Assembly: GCF_900167135.1 (NCBI RefSeq)
Contig: NZ_FUWZ01000001.1
Location: 682,001 to 746,000, forward strand
Origin: Chitinophaga eiseniae
GTDB lineage: Bacteria; Bacteroidota; Bacteroidia; Chitinophagales; Chitinophagaceae
Length of the DNA stretch: 64,000 bases
Direction: 5' to 3'
Part shown: piece after piece, positions 43,252 to 51,228 of the stretch
How the letters are laid out: each line of letters starts with the position of its first letter
Numbering within the stretch: the first letter of the stretch is position 1
Position numbers and translations under genes: made by a program
The notes under the pieces: generated by a model
Database searches by the model: none
What the model was told of the DNA's origin: nothing
Seen by the model: the letters and a program-made list of their open reading frames with translations, nothing else

Positions 43252-44433
43252 ATGAAGTTCAGTATTCTAACAACAATAGTAGCAGTGTTGCTGACAGGCA
43301 GCCTGCAGGCACAGGATTCAACAGACTTATGGTCAAAGGCGAAAGCCAACCCTAACCTGGGGAGGCAGAAATTTATAGAGCTAAAGCTGCATACCGGGGG
43401 GCACCTGTATAATGGCGAAGAACTATCGAACGCGCTGAAGCATGGCTACGAGTCGGTGGAACTGCGGATGGCGTGGATGTCTACCGGCAAGCAGGAATGG
43501 CAGCGGGCGCTTAACTACCCCAGTTATGGTATTGGTTTCTATACCGGTAATATCGGAGACGCCACTGTCCTGGGTAATCCCAGCGGTATATACGGCTTCT
43601 TTTATGCGCCCTTCCACCGCCGCAAAAGGCATCACTTTGAAGCAGGGCTGTCGCTGGGTTTCACTTACGACCTGAACCCGTATGACCAGGATAAAAATCC
43701 GCTCAACGATGCCATCAGCTCCAAAGTAGATGTCTACTTTAACGTGGGCGCCAGCGGCGTATGGCGACTGTCGGAGCTGTTCGACTTCGTTTACGGGGTA
43801 GACCTTACGCATTTCTCCAACGGCCGCACCCATACACCCAACCTGGGTCTCAATATGGCGGGCCTTCACGCCGGTTTGCGGGTACATTACAACACGATCC
43901 GCAATATTGTACAGCAACAGATAGATCCGCATTACGTGGCGCGAATCCGGCCCACCTACATCGATAGCCCACTGTCCAAACTGAAACATAAACAGGAATG
44001 GAGCCTCTATGGCGCCTTTGGCGTAGTACAGGCAGACAGCCGCTATGGTGTGAGGGCTTTTTATGGCACTGCTTCGGCTGTATTGGACTGGAGCTATCTG
44101 TACAGCCATGTATGTAGCTTCGGCGCCGGTCTCGACGGATTTTACGATGGTTCCCTCGGATTGGTGTACGGGCAGAGATATGGTAAGGTATCCACCTTTG
44201 ATAAAATGCTGCTGGGGGCTCATATTGGCCACTCGCTTCATTTGCAGCGCTTCGATATCGTTACGCAGGCAGGTACTTATCTTTGGCGGCGCGATAATGA
44301 AAAGGGAAACTGGTTCCTGCGGGTGGCGCTTCGTTATAACGTAAGCAAATACGGCTTCCTGCAGATAGGGCTCAAAACGCAGAACGGCGCGGCGGCGGAC
44401 TGGATCGAGTGGGGCGGCGGTGGAAGATTGTAG
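43252..44433 (+). CDS. Acyloxyacyl hydrolase / PagL-type lipid A 3-O-deacylase-like outer membrane protein
   Basis: Probable outer membrane beta-barrel enzyme that removes an acyl chain from lipid A. The 393-residue product from the ATG at 43252 has a signal peptide (about 1-21, LLTGSLQAQ). The PagL-type active site appears as DLTHFSNGR (about 183-191), where His and Ser of HFSNG are the expected catalytic pair. Alternating hydrophobic strands run to the end. It is much longer than classical PagL (about 170 aa), as in many Bacteroidota homologues; the C-terminal half (about 240-393) has unknown purpose. Confidence 0.8.
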   Translation: MKFSILTTIVAVLLTGSLQAQDSTDLWSKAKANPNLGRQKFIELKLHTGGHLYNGEELSNALKHGYESVELRMAWMSTGKQEWQRALNYPSYGIGFYTGNIGDATVLGNPSGIYGFFYAPFHRRKRHHFEAGLSLGFTYDLNPYDQDKNPLNDAISSKVDVYFNVGASGVWRLSELFDFVYGVDLTHFSNGRTHTPNLGLNMAGLHAGLRVHYNTIRNIVQQQIDPHYVARIRPTYIDSPLSKLKHKQEWSLYGAFGVVQADSRYGVRAFYGTASAVLDWSYLYSHVCSFGAGLDGFYDGSLGLVYGQRYGKVSTFDKMLLGAHIGHSLHLQRFDIVTQAGTYLWRRDNEKGNWFLRVALRYNVSKYGFLQIGLKTQNGAAADWIEWGGGGRL

Positions 44434-44637
44434 CCCCGCGGAGTTCACGCGGAGTTCTCGCGGGGTTCTCGCAAAGCACGCAAAGGAGCAAAGAGCGCAA
44501 AGAATAAATATAAGCGAGCAGAGAAAGCAAAGGAGCGGAGATCAAATTTGATCTCCGCTCCTTTGCTTTCTTATTTAAACTTAAAAAAATCTTTGCGCTC
44601 TTTGCTCCTTTGCGTGCTTTGCGAGAACTCCGCGGGA
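44434..44637. repeat. Nested perfect inverted repeats filling a convergent gap (family B)
   Basis: Outer arms are 39 bp, perfect (44465-44503 with 44590-44628), with CGCAAAGGAGCAAAGAGCGC in the arm. In the centre is a perfect 48-base palindrome with no loop (44523-44570), containing GCAAAGGAGCGGAGATC. It runs from directly after the stop at 44433 to directly before the opposing stop at 44638, so it fills the gap exactly. Confidence 0.9.
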
Positions 44638-46530
44638 TTACTGCGTTATCGGCAACAATACTTTAGATGCGTGCGTGGCATCGTGGTAGATCTTAATATC
44701 CGCCTTCTTAAAATCTTTATCAGTGGCTTTATAGATATCCATGAACTGTTGCGGGTTGCGGTCTGCCAGTGGGAACCAGCTGCTTTGTATCTGGACCATG
44801 ATACGGTGGCCTTTCTGGAAAGTATGGGCCACGTCAGGCATGGTGAATTTCACCGGCGTAGGCTGGCCCGGAACAAACGCTTCCGGTTTTTCGAAGCTGT
44901 TGCGAAATTTGCCGCGCATGATTTCGCCGCGTACCAGCATTTGGTAGCCGCCCATGGGATAGGTGGAGGAAGGAACACGACGGTGCTCTGAAGCAGCGTC
45001 TTCTTCGTATTTGAAATCATTCGGGAATACGTCGATCAGCTTCACCACAAAATCGGCATCAGTACCGGTTGTGCTGGCCACGATGTCGGCGATTACCGGG
45101 CCGGCAAGGGTAATGTCTTTGTCCAGCACTTCTGATTCAAACACCACAACATCCGGTCTGCGGGAAGCAAAACGTTGGTCGTCGGTCATATAGTTGATGG
45201 TACGGCCGAAGTGTACGTCTTCTGTATAAGGCACTGGTTTGGCAGGATCGCTGATGTATTCGCTGAAACTATTGCCGGCGGCAGGTGGTGTGAAGGCCAG
45301 TTTACCGTCAGGTTGCAGGTAAATGGGTTGTTCCTTCATATCGGCCGGAGGCCATTGCGGCAGCCTTTTCCATTCGTTTTTGCCGGTAAAGAAGATCGTA
45401 GCTTCTGCAATATCGGGCGCCTGCCCTTTACCTTTCAGGTAATAGTTGAAGAAAGGAATTTCGATGTTGTTGGCATAGTACTCAGAGGTATTGCTGCCAA
45501 AGCGGACGTTGCCCAGATGGGTACCGTCGTTGGAGGCCCACTGGCCATGGTACCAGGGCCCCATTACAATGCGGTTGTTGGTGTTGGGGCTTTGCGTTTC
45601 GATGCTCTTATAGGTGTTCCAGGCGCCGAAGCAGTCTTCCGCGTCGAATACACCGCCTACTACCAGCATGGTGGGTTTTACGTTTTTCAGGAAGTTGCGT
45701 ACGTTACGCGCCTGCCAGTAACTGTCGTAGGTTGGGTGCGCGTACATTTCATGCCAGAAGGGAATGCTGTCGCCGATAATTTTGGAGAAATTAGGCAACG
45801 CCCCGGTTTCGAGATAGTATTTGTAGTTGTCGCGGGTGTAGTATTCGATGCCTTTAGGTCCTACGGTAGTAGGTTTCGGGTGCGGATGGTCAAATACGGT
45901 GTAGAAAGAAAATGCATCCGTGAGCATGAATGCACCGTTGTGGTGGAAATCATCTCCCATGAACCAGTCTGTTACCGGCGCCTGCGGGCTGACAGCTTTC
46001 AGCGCAGGGTGATTGCTCAGCGCGCCCATGGTGGAGTAAAAACCAGGGTAGGAAATACCGAAGATGCCTACGTTGCCGTTGTTGCCGGCGAGATTTTTCA
46101 CCAGCCAGTCGATGGTGTCATAGGTATCGCTGGCCTCATCGATTTCATTTTTTCCCTTTTTAGTGGCGTTAAAAGGGCGTACGTTCACAAACTTACCTTC
46201 GCTCATCCAGGTGCCTCTGACATCCTGGATCACCATGATATAACCTTCGTGCAGGTATTGATTATAATGGTTCTTGTACAACGGACGGAACTTACCCTCA
46301 CCGTAAGGCGCGCAGGAGTATGGAGTACGCGTCATCAGGATGGGGTGTTTCTCCGACTGGTCTTTGGGAAGATAGATGGAGGTAAACAGTTTGACCCCGT
46401 CCCGCATGGGGATATACACTTCTTTTTTAGTGTAGTGGGTATACATCCAGAGGGAATCCTGGTTAACAGCCTTCGTAACGACAGGAAAGACGAACAGCGC
46501 GGCGCAGGCCAGCAGCAGCCATTTTCTCAT
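44638..46530 (-). CDS. Secreted CocE/NonD family hydrolase (S15-type X-Pro acylaminopeptidase fold)
   Basis: A 630-residue alpha/beta hydrolase. Signal peptide about 1-21 (LLLACAALFVFPVVTKA). The serine nucleophile is in GISYPGF (about residue 152, pattern GxSYxG), the acid in FDAEDCF (about 289) and a candidate histidine in GPWYHGQW (about 327). A C-terminal jelly-roll domain (about 410-630) is typical of the family (cocaine esterase, X-Pro dipeptidyl peptidase, glutaryl acylase). The true substrate is not evident; peptide or ester are both possible. The 3' end abuts the 44434 repeat. Confidence 0.88.
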   Translation of the reverse strand: MRKWLLLACAALFVFPVVTKAVNQDSLWMYTHYTKKEVYIPMRDGVKLFTSIYLPKDQSEKHPILMTRTPYSCAPYGEGKFRPLYKNHYNQYLHEGYIMVIQDVRGTWMSEGKFVNVRPFNATKKGKNEIDEASDTYDTIDWLVKNLAGNNGNVGIFGISYPGFYSTMGALSNHPALKAVSPQAPVTDWFMGDDFHHNGAFMLTDAFSFYTVFDHPHPKPTTVGPKGIEYYTRDNYKYYLETGALPNFSKIIGDSIPFWHEMYAHPTYDSYWQARNVRNFLKNVKPTMLVVGGVFDAEDCFGAWNTYKSIETQSPNTNNRIVMGPWYHGQWASNDGTHLGNVRFGSNTSEYYANNIEIPFFNYYLKGKGQAPDIAEATIFFTGKNEWKRLPQWPPADMKEQPIYLQPDGKLAFTPPAAGNSFSEYISDPAKPVPYTEDVHFGRTINYMTDDQRFASRRPDVVVFESEVLDKDITLAGPVIADIVASTTGTDADFVVKLIDVFPNDFKYEEDAASEHRRVPSSTYPMGGYQMLVRGEIMRGKFRNSFEKPEAFVPGQPTPVKFTMPDVAHTFQKGHRIMVQIQSSWFPLADRNPQQFMDIYKATDKDFKKADIKIYHDATHASKVLLPITQ

Positions 46531-46603
46531 AAACGGTTTGTTTTAGATGGGGGCTAAAGTAGCAAAAAAATAAGGTAATGTGACCGCAGAAATGGGTGAG
46601 CGG

Positions 46604-46954
46604 TCAACCGGCCAGCTTTTCGCGTTCTTTTTTAGGCAGACTGGCCACTACGAGATCGTATGAGTTTTTGATCCACTGCAATATCAGTTTGTTGGAAATA
46701 TTGGAGTGCATATCTACCGTGTTCCAGTGCTTTTTGTTCATGTGCCAGCCGGGAGTGACGCCCTCGTAGCGCTCCCGCAGCTCTACCGCTTCATCCGGGT
46801 CACATTTCAGGTTGACGCTGCTGAACTCTTCAAGATCGGTGAGGGCAAACATTTTGCCGCAGACTTTATATACGAGGGTCTGTTCCCCGAAAGGGAATTC
46901 TTCCGTAACGCCCGGAAGGGAATTGCAGTATTGACAAAACTGTTCGATGTCCAT
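46604..46954 (-). CDS. MmcQ/YjbR-family protein
   Basis: Small cytoplasmic protein (116 aa) with the MmcQ/YjbR pattern: a CyaY-like fold, PFGEQTLVYKVCGKMFALTDLEE in pieces at about 20-45, and PGWHMNKKHWNTVDM (about 69-83). Some relatives are described as DNA-binding, but function is unknown. Upstream of the S15-type hydrolase on the same strand (73 bp gap) and possibly read with it. Confidence 0.88.
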   Translation of the reverse strand: MDIEQFCQYCNSLPGVTEEFPFGEQTLVYKVCGKMFALTDLEEFSSVNLKCDPDEAVELRERYEGVTPGWHMNKKHWNTVDMHSNISNKLILQWIKNSYDLVVASLPKKEREKLAG

Positions 46955-47004
46955 GTATGGCAGGGTTTTATGGACGACAAAGATAAAAAAAACTAAGCGG
47001 CCGG

Positions 47005-47904
47005 TTATGGTTTAATGATCTTGTACTGGTAAGTGATAACGGTGTTATCGCCGATGCGTTGGTCTTTCGGATAAGCCGAAGTGTCAAGTGGCGTATACGT
47101 CACCGGCATGGTCATTGACCCGCCGTTAACTTCCTGAAGCTGTATGCTGGTGACGTAATGCTCGCTGGCCAGGTAGGGATAGCCTTTCCAGTTGTTTTGC
47201 AGGTCGGCGGTGACGGCCTGTAGCAGCAGCGGATTTCTGGAAAGATAGCGGTGCAGCGGATTGGTCTGACCGTTGTAAGTCATGGTGTATCGGTACCCTT
47301 CCAGCACAAGAGTACCACCGGTAATGTTGACATAATTATGCGTGACGAATTGCTGAACGTCTTGTTGCTGGTAAGTATACTCCTTAAATTGGAGCATTGT
47401 TCCGAAAATAGTGTTATCGAAAATGAAAGTATCCTTTGAGCCGGCCAGTGTGAATTGCCGGGAGGTATTTATCTGCAGTGACGTGGTGTCGTACCCGGAT
47501 ATTTCTTCGCCCAGGTTACGGTACAGGGTACTGTAGATCATCAGCCTGCCAGATGTCCATGCCAGCGAATCGCGCTGGCTCAGGCTTTTGAGCGTATTAT
47601 CATTTTCATTGTAATAATGGGCTGTTTTCACGTACCCGTCAGCGTTATAGCTGAAGGCGATATAATTCTGCCATTGCCGGTAGGAGGTGTTGTAGTCCCA
47701 GCGCTGTATCAGCTGCAGCCGGTCGTTGTAGACAAAGCTGTCTTTCGGGATGCCGTTGAGGCGGATGGAGGTTACCAGGTAGGTGTCCTGCGGTGGCGGC
47801 GGTGGTGACGGCGGATCTACATGTTCTTTTTTACACTGACAGGCGTGTGTCAGCAACAGGACTACGGTGAGCAGGCACCAACCATATTTTCTCAGGCAGG
47901 GCAT
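47005..47904 (-). CDS. Lipoprotein of unknown function
   Basis: Probably an outer membrane lipoprotein: signal peptide with lipobox LTHAC (Cys about residue 22 from the ATG at 47904) followed by QCKK, then a proline run (PPSPPPPPQ). The rest (about 40-299) has repeated YNADGYVKTAHYYNEND-like segments of about 20-25 residues with Tyr/Asn and aromatic positions, the pattern of the DUF4595/YD-like Bacteroidota surface proteins. No catalytic motif. Start could also be Met1 at 47916. Confidence 0.7.
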   Translation of the reverse strand: MPCLRKYGWCLLTVVLLLTHACQCKKEHVDPPSPPPPPQDTYLVTSIRLNGIPKDSFVYNDRLQLIQRWDYNTSYRQWQNYIAFSYNADGYVKTAHYYNENDNTLKSLSQRDSLAWTSGRLMIYSTLYRNLGEEISGYDTTSLQINTSRQFTLAGSKDTFIFDNTIFGTMLQFKEYTYQQQDVQQFVTHNYVNITGGTLVLEGYRYTMTYNGQTNPLHRYLSRNPLLLQAVTADLQNNWKGYPYLASEHYVTSIQLQEVNGGSMTMPVTYTPLDTSAYPKDQRIGDNTVITYQYKIIKP

Positions 47905-47989
47905 GAAGGGCATCATGAAAGATACCTAAGATAAGGTTTAATGGTCATATTTTCCCGCAGTATTGCCGGTAGATAAGTTGAGAAAATAT

Positions 47990-48019
47990 ACCGGTACGTC
48001 GGACAGCCAACGTACCGGT
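47990..48019 (-). terminator. Minus-strand terminator
   Basis: ACCGGTACGT (47990-47999) pairs perfectly with its complement at 48010-48019; reading on the minus strand, a T-rich run follows. It closes the membrane protein gene at 48038. Confidence 0.7.
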
Positions 48020-48037
48020 TGAAGGTGTAGGTTAAAG

Positions 48038-48550
48038 CTATTTTTTGTTGATGGCGATGATCACGCGGGAATACCGGGCGTAAGTGATTTCCACTTCCTG
48101 GCCGGCACGATAGCCTTCGAGGGCGCCCCGCATCCAGTAAAACAGGCGTTTTTTCTGGTTGTCCAGCTTTATCATGATATTGGTCTGTGTATCGTTGTTC
48201 TCAAGGTATACCGCTTCCATGGGGGCCTGCAGCGTGGCTTTCTGTAAGGCTACCAGGTCTTTCTTCAGCGCCCAGTAACGGATATCGGTTACTTTGATCA
48301 GCGCAAACACAAGCGCTATCACAAAACTGATCATCCATACCCAAAACCAGATGTTTTTATAGGAGAATAAAGACTCATCCGCATCGCCCAGTGTATTATG
48401 CGTATACAGGTAAATCTGCGGTATGATAGCCGCTACTAATAATACAATAAAACCTATTAACGCAAATTTCCGTAACTGCTGTTTGTTCCGCTTCAGTGCT
48501 TGTTGTAGTAAAAAATTCTCCTCAGTTGTAATAAAGGTGTAGTCGGACAT
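48038..48550 (-). CDS. Two-helix membrane protein of unknown function
   Basis: Not recognised. The 170-residue product from the ATG at 48550 (MSDYTFITTEENFLLQQ) has a cytoplasmic helical N-terminus (about 1-27), two transmembrane helices (about 28-48 and 71-94) and a C-terminal mainly beta cytoplasmic part (about 105-170, ending SRVIIAINKK). A longer start 45 bases upstream is possible. Context gives no hint of role. Confidence 0.7.
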   Translation of the reverse strand: MSDYTFITTEENFLLQQALKRNKQQLRKFALIGFIVLLVAAIIPQIYLYTHNTLGDADESLFSYKNIWFWVWMISFVIALVFALIKVTDIRYWALKKDLVALQKATLQAPMEAVYLENNDTQTNIMIKLDNQKKRLFYWMRGALEGYRAGQEVEITYARYSRVIIAINKK

Positions 48551-48822
48551 AGTTCGATGGTTTTTCAGTTGGCTAATATATAGATAAACAGTCAATTAAT
48601 TAAATTTATATATATAATATTTTAATTGATGATTGTTATTTTGCTAATTTTTCAACAGGAAGATATTTTTTTAGATAAAATATTATCATATATGTGGATG
48701 GGTACATTAACGTTTATATAATTCGTAGTGCGACCGGAAATGGAATAAGTTTTCTAATTTGCGCGTCTTTAACCCATCCTGTTATTACTCCCCAACATCA
48801 TCATATAACTAAAACAACGATC

Positions 48823-50079
48823 GTGAAGCGGATTTTCAATTTACTGGCGGCAGCATTGCTCATGGCGACCAGCCTGCATGCGCAGGATACGGCACAACTG
48901 ACGGTGGAAGGACGGAAAAACAGCGCCTCCCAGCAGACAAAACCTTATGTGATCATGATATCGATTGACGGGTTCCGGTATGATTACGCTGAGAAGTACA
49001 ACGCGCAAAACCTGCTCCGTCTCTCCGGCCAGGGCGTAAGAGCTACTGCCATGCAACCGTCTTTTCCTACACTGACTTTCCCCAATCACTATACGCTGGC
49101 CACCGGTATGTACCCGGCCCATCACGGGCTGGTAGATAACCACTTTTACGACCGTAAGCGGGACGCGATTTATAAGGTAGGCAACCGTGAAGCAGTGGAA
49201 GACGGTACCTGGTATGGCGGCGTACCGCTGTGGGTACTGGCGGAAAAACAGCAGCTGGTCAGCGCCAGCTATTTCTGGGTTGGCTCTGAAAGCGCCATCC
49301 AGAACATCCGGCCCACCTACTACTTTAAATACCAGGAAAAAACAGGCATCGACCAGCGCATTCAGACAGTGGTGAACTGGCTGCAACTGCCGGTAGAACA
49401 ACGGCCACATCTTATCACTTTCTACTTCCCGGAAGTAGATCATATGGGACATCGCTACGGTCCTGAAAGCGACAGCGTGAAAAACGCTGTACAATTTGTG
49501 GACGCAGCCATCGGCCGCATGCAGGAGGCTGTGAACAAGCTGAACCTGCCGGTCAACTTTGTCATCGTTTCGGACCATGGCATGGCGCGCGTAGACACGG
49601 AACGCACCCTTTCCCTGCCAGACAGCCCTGCATTAAAACCGCTGCGTATCGTTTCCAGCAACGAGAAAATAATGCTCTATGGCAATAATGAAGCGGAAAT
49701 CAGAGCTGGCTATGACTTCCTGAAACAACACGAAAATCACTACACTGTCTACCTGAAAAAAGAAGCGCCGGAAAGATGGCATTACGGACAGGAAGATGTG
49801 TACAACCGTATCGGTGATATCGTAGTGCTGGCAGAGGCCAACTACGCCTTTGATAGTCCTGCAAAAAAAATGTACCCCGGGCACCATGGTTTCGATAACA
49901 ATCTTACAGAGATGAATGCTATCTTCATGGCCTGGGGACCAGCCTTCAGACCGAATACACGCATCGCCACTTTCGAAAACATACATGTGTACCCGTTAGT
50001 AGCCCGTATTCTTGGCCTGGATATCACCCAGCCGATAGACGGTAAACTGGAAGTGCTGGAACCGGTATTAAACCAATAG
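48823..50079 (+). CDS. Alkaline phosphatase-superfamily nucleotide pyrophosphatase/phosphodiesterase, exported
   Basis: 418 aa from a GTG start at 48823, where the signal peptide begins (about 1-20, AAALLMATSLHAQ). The NPP fold is clear: metal ligand Asp49 (MISIDGFRYDY), nucleophile threonine Thr85 (FPTLTFPNHYTL), FPEVDHMGHRYGP, VSDHGMA and HHGFDN as further metal ligands. Members cleave phosphodiester or pyrophosphate bonds of nucleotides and lipids. An earlier ATG at 48694 would add 43 residues ahead of a signal peptide and is unlikely. A Crp/Fnr regulator gene follows after 4 bp. Confidence 0.88.
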   Translation: MKRIFNLLAAALLMATSLHAQDTAQLTVEGRKNSASQQTKPYVIMISIDGFRYDYAEKYNAQNLLRLSGQGVRATAMQPSFPTLTFPNHYTLATGMYPAHHGLVDNHFYDRKRDAIYKVGNREAVEDGTWYGGVPLWVLAEKQQLVSASYFWVGSESAIQNIRPTYYFKYQEKTGIDQRIQTVVNWLQLPVEQRPHLITFYFPEVDHMGHRYGPESDSVKNAVQFVDAAIGRMQEAVNKLNLPVNFVIVSDHGMARVDTERTLSLPDSPALKPLRIVSSNEKIMLYGNNEAEIRAGYDFLKQHENHYTVYLKKEAPERWHYGQEDVYNRIGDIVVLAEANYAFDSPAKKMYPGHHGFDNNLTEMNAIFMAWGPAFRPNTRIATFENIHVYPLVARILGLDITQPIDGKLEVLEPVLNQ

Positions 50080-50083
50080 CGTC

Positions 50084-50683
50084 ATGGACCAGCAAGATAG
50101 CTACGGGCTGCTGTTGCAGCATGTCGCCCGGCATATTCAGCTTACAACGGAAGAACAGCAATATTTCGTCAGCCTGCTGAAATCACGCCGCCTGCAAAGG
50201 CGCCAGTGGTTGCTGCAGGCCGGCGACACCTGCCGCTACGAAAACTTCATCGTGGAAGGATGCCTGCGTTCCTATATCACCGACAGGAACGACGCAGAGC
50301 ATGTCCTGCATTTTGCGGTGGAAGATTGGTGGATCACCGACCTGGAAAGCCTTCTTACACAAACGCCTTCGCAGGTGAGCATCGAGGCGCTGGAGCCTTC
50401 GTTGGTATTGCAGCTGGAGCGTGACGCCCTGCAATCCCTGTATCAGCGGGTGCCGGCATTTGAACGGTTTTTCAGGATACTGCACCAGAATGCCTACCTG
50501 GCGCAAAACCGCCGGATACTGCAAAATATCAGCCATACGGCGGCCGAACGCTACGATGCTTTTTTACGGCAATACCCCACCATTGCGGCCCGCGTACCTC
50601 AGAAATACCTCGCTTCCTACCTGGGCATGACCCCGGTGTTCCTCAGTCAGCTCCGGCAGCAGAAAGCCGGGAAATTAAAGTAG
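50084..50683 (+). CDS. Crp/Fnr-family transcriptional regulator
   Basis: 199 aa. The N-terminal cyclic-nucleotide-binding fold (about 20-125) shows RQWLLQAGDTCRYENFIVEGCLRSY, but the phosphate-binding segment typical of cAMP binders is not evident, so the effector is uncertain. The C-terminal helix-turn-helix (about 150-195) reads RVPQKYLASYLGMTPVFLSQLR, the common Crp type in this phylum. It starts 4 bp after the phosphodiesterase gene, which suggests cotranscription. Confidence 0.85.
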   Translation: MDQQDSYGLLLQHVARHIQLTTEEQQYFVSLLKSRRLQRRQWLLQAGDTCRYENFIVEGCLRSYITDRNDAEHVLHFAVEDWWITDLESLLTQTPSQVSIEALEPSLVLQLERDALQSLYQRVPAFERFFRILHQNAYLAQNRRILQNISHTAAERYDAFLRQYPTIAARVPQKYLASYLGMTPVFLSQLRQQKAGKLK

Positions 50684-50733
50684 TTGAACACCATTTATTA
50701 AAGTAGTTGAATATTTACCGGCAGCAGGTAAAA

Positions 50734-50741
50734 TAGCTTTG
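50734..50741 (+). promoter_or_regulatory. Bacteroidota-type -7 box for the RidA gene
   Basis: TAGCTTTG matches TAnnTTTG and ends 19 bases before the ATG at 50760. No TTTG at -33 in correct spacing. Confidence 0.5.
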
Positions 50742-50759
50742 CAGGTAAATAACAACGAC

Positions 50760-51161
50760 ATGAAAATATCCAACATTCAACTTCAGCCCGATCCGTATAA
50801 ACCTTTCCATCTTTCACAGGGATACCGTGCGGGCGACCTGCTCTTTATCAGTGGTCAGACAGCCATCGGCGACGACGGGCAGTTACAGGGCATCGGCGAC
50901 TTTGATGTACAGGCGGAGAAGGCCTTTCAGAACCTCGAAAAGGTGCTGAAGGCCGGTGGTTCCAGTTTGCCGAACGTGATCAAAGTGACCATCCTGCTGC
51001 GCGATATGGGCAACTTTAACAAGATCGTAGCCCTGCGTAAACGTTTCTTCACGGCGCCTTACCCGGCAGACACCATCATGGAAGTATCCTCTCTTTATTC
51101 TCCGGATGCGCTGATAGAAATTGAAGCGGTGGCGGTGGCCGATGAAGCGGCTGAGCGATAA
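50760..51161 (+). CDS. RidA/YjgF family enamine/imine deaminase
   Basis: Hydrolyses reactive enamine/imine intermediates released by PLP enzymes such as threonine dehydratase. 133 aa. Family features are YRAGDLLFISGQTAIGDDGQ (about 20-39), KVTILLRDMGNFNKIV (about 74-89) and a conserved arginine near the C-terminus region. The ATG at 50760 is chosen; a TTG upstream lies in the promoter box. Monocistronic by its promoter and terminator. Confidence 0.9.
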   Translation: MKISNIQLQPDPYKPFHLSQGYRAGDLLFISGQTAIGDDGQLQGIGDFDVQAEKAFQNLEKVLKAGGSSLPNVIKVTILLRDMGNFNKIVALRKRFFTAPYPADTIMEVSSLYSPDALIEIEAVAVADEAAER

Positions 51162-51185
51162 ACGAACGATACCGCATAAAAAAAA

Positions 51186-51212
51186 CTGCCCCATCCCGGG
51201 GCAGCTTTTTTT
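51186..51212. terminator. Bidirectional terminator, RidA / gcvP
   Basis: CTGCCCC (51186-51192) pairs with GGGGCAG (51198-51204), with A-run on the left and seven T on the right. Confidence 0.9.
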
Positions 51213-51228
51213 ATTGTTAAATGAGCTT

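Noticed and set aside
45175..46557. 460-codon open frame on the plus strand
   Set aside because: It is antisense to the well-supported S15-type hydrolase gene (44638-46530), which has signal peptide and catalytic motifs; the plus frame has none.
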